64,000 bases of DNA, taken from the NCBI RefSeq assembly GCF_022829445.1, contig NZ_JAKSXY010000122.1, positions 434,001-498,000 of the forward strand. Reading direction: 5' to 3'. Below, one piece after another: positions 63,352 through 64,000 of this stretch. The notes below the pieces were generated by a model. That model searched no databases. It was not told the origin of the DNA and saw only the letters and a list, made by a program, of their open reading frames with translations. Every line of letters starts with the position of its first letter. Within the stretch, counting starts at the first letter, position 1. Made by a program: the position numbers and the translations under genes. The stretch comes from Methylobacterium sp. J-068. GTDB taxonomy: Bacteria; Pseudomonadota; Alphaproteobacteria; Rhizobiales; Beijerinckiaceae.

Positions 63352-64000
63352 ATGATCATGTCCGCATCTCGGATGCGCCGGAAGTCCCTGTCCCGCTGGA
63401 TGCTGGCCGGGCTCTCCCTCGCTGCTCTCACGGCGCCGGCCCGGGCGCAGCAGAGTACGGTCACCCTCGAGACGCTGAGCGTCGAGGGCGCCGCGCGCGG
63501 CAACGGCAACGGCGTCGTGGCCGCGCCGGGCGCGCGGGCGCTGGAATCGGCGCGCGGTCCCGTCGATGGCTACGTCGCGAACCGCAGCGCGAGCGCGACC
63601 AAAACCGACACCCCGATCATCCGCACACCGCAATCGATCAGCGTGATCGGCGCTCAGCAGATCGAGGCGCAGCGCTCGCAGACGGTGGCGGAGGCCCTGC
63701 GCTACACGCCGGGCGTCTACGCCAATCAGTTCGGCCCCGACACGCGCCTCGACTGGTTCCTGATCCGAGGCTTCTCGGCCACCGAGACGGGCCTGTTCCG
63801 GGACGGGCTCCAGCTGTTCCAGACCTCGTTCGCGAATTTCCGCATCGATCCGTTCGGCGCCGAGCGCATCGAAATCCTGCGCGGACCCGCCGCCACCCTG
63901 TTCGGCGGCAGCCCCGTGGGCGGCCTCGTCAACATCGTCTCGAAGCGTCCGACCGCCGAGCCGCTGCGCTACCTCGAACTCGGCGGCGGGTCGTTCAACC
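63352..64000 (+). CDS. TonB-dependent siderophore receptor, C-terminus outside window
   Basis: First 216 residues of an outer-membrane receptor. A signal peptide (SLSRWMLAGLSLAALTAPARAQ) is followed by the plug domain of the FhuA/FecA siderophore type: TDTPIIRTPQSISVIGAQQI, VAEALRYTPGVYANQFG, FLIRGFSA, RIEILRGPAATLFGGSPVGG and LVNIVSKRP. The barrel is cut off. ATG 63352 is preceded by GAGGA; a second ATG lies at 63358. Iron-siderophore uptake fits the FbpABC importer earlier in the window. Confidence 0.93.
   Translation, partial: MIMSASRMRRKSLSRWMLAGLSLAALTAPARAQQSTVTLETLSVEGAARGNGNGVVAAPGARALESARGPVDGYVANRSASATKTDTPIIRTPQSISVIGAQQIEAQRSQTVAEALRYTPGVYANQFGPDTRLDWFLIRGFSATETGLFRDGLQLFQTSFANFRIDPFGAERIEILRGPAATLFGGSPVGGLVNIVSKRPTAEPLRYLELGGGSFN

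Overview
The window is chromosomal DNA from a very GC-rich alphaproteobacterium, most likely a Methylobacteriaceae member (Methylobacterium or Methylorubrum). Reasons: a GcrA cell-cycle regulator, a NepR-like anti-sigma protein, the order ftsQ-ftsA-ftsZ-lpxC-bamD-recN, an FtsZ with a very long C-terminal linker, and three accessory genes of PQQ-dependent alcohol oxidation (metallohydrolase, SoxYZ-like carrier, CXXCW protein). This assignment is inferred from gene content; no rRNA is present.

Layout. 1-6 kb: a membrane GGDEF-EAL signalling protein (cut by the window edge) coupled to a cytochrome P450, a small Cys-rich secreted protein, NhaA, an AT-richer unknown protein and tRNA-Val(CAC). 6-11 kb: an FbpABC-type ferric iron importer with an overlapping alpha/beta hydrolase. 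11-24 kb: priA, a SpoIIAA-like protein, a stress/proteostasis run (CnoX-like thioredoxin, Lon-N protein, Trm112-like, asparaginase), glutathionyl-hydroquinone reductase, an AlgX/AlgJ-like protein, a 2H phosphoesterase, PAP2 phosphatase, PilZ, a Tat-exported oxidoreductase and an OprB porin. 25-33 kb: an orphan TAXI binding protein, recX, a radical-SAM + DUF4130-UdgX DNA-repair pair, a CPA2 antiporter, a BrkB-family protein and a degraded MntA/HepT toxin-antitoxin remnant.

33-41 kb: polA, followed by a strongly AT-rich two-gene module of unknown function (GGQW-motif protein + DUF6968-like protein), an acetyltransferase, a DUF4142 protein, gph, gcrA and a NepR-like gene. 41-56 kb: a long minus-strand cell-envelope and division block, read in the direction ftsW-murG-murC-murB-(small peptide)-ddl-ftsQ-ftsA-ftsZ, then lpxC, bamD and recN. 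56-61 kb: a COG0523 GTPase, a TetR regulator and, divergently, the PQQ relay genes behind a promoter whose -10 lies inside an inverted repeat. 62-64 kb: panB and the start of a TonB-dependent siderophore receptor.

Most of the window is core genome. The most unusual parts are the cysteine-free UdgX fusion with its radical SAM partner, the AT-rich pair after polA, the MntA/HepT scar, the extra NepR-like protein and the TetR-controlled PQQ relay operon. No CRISPR array, insertion sequence, integrase or rRNA was seen.
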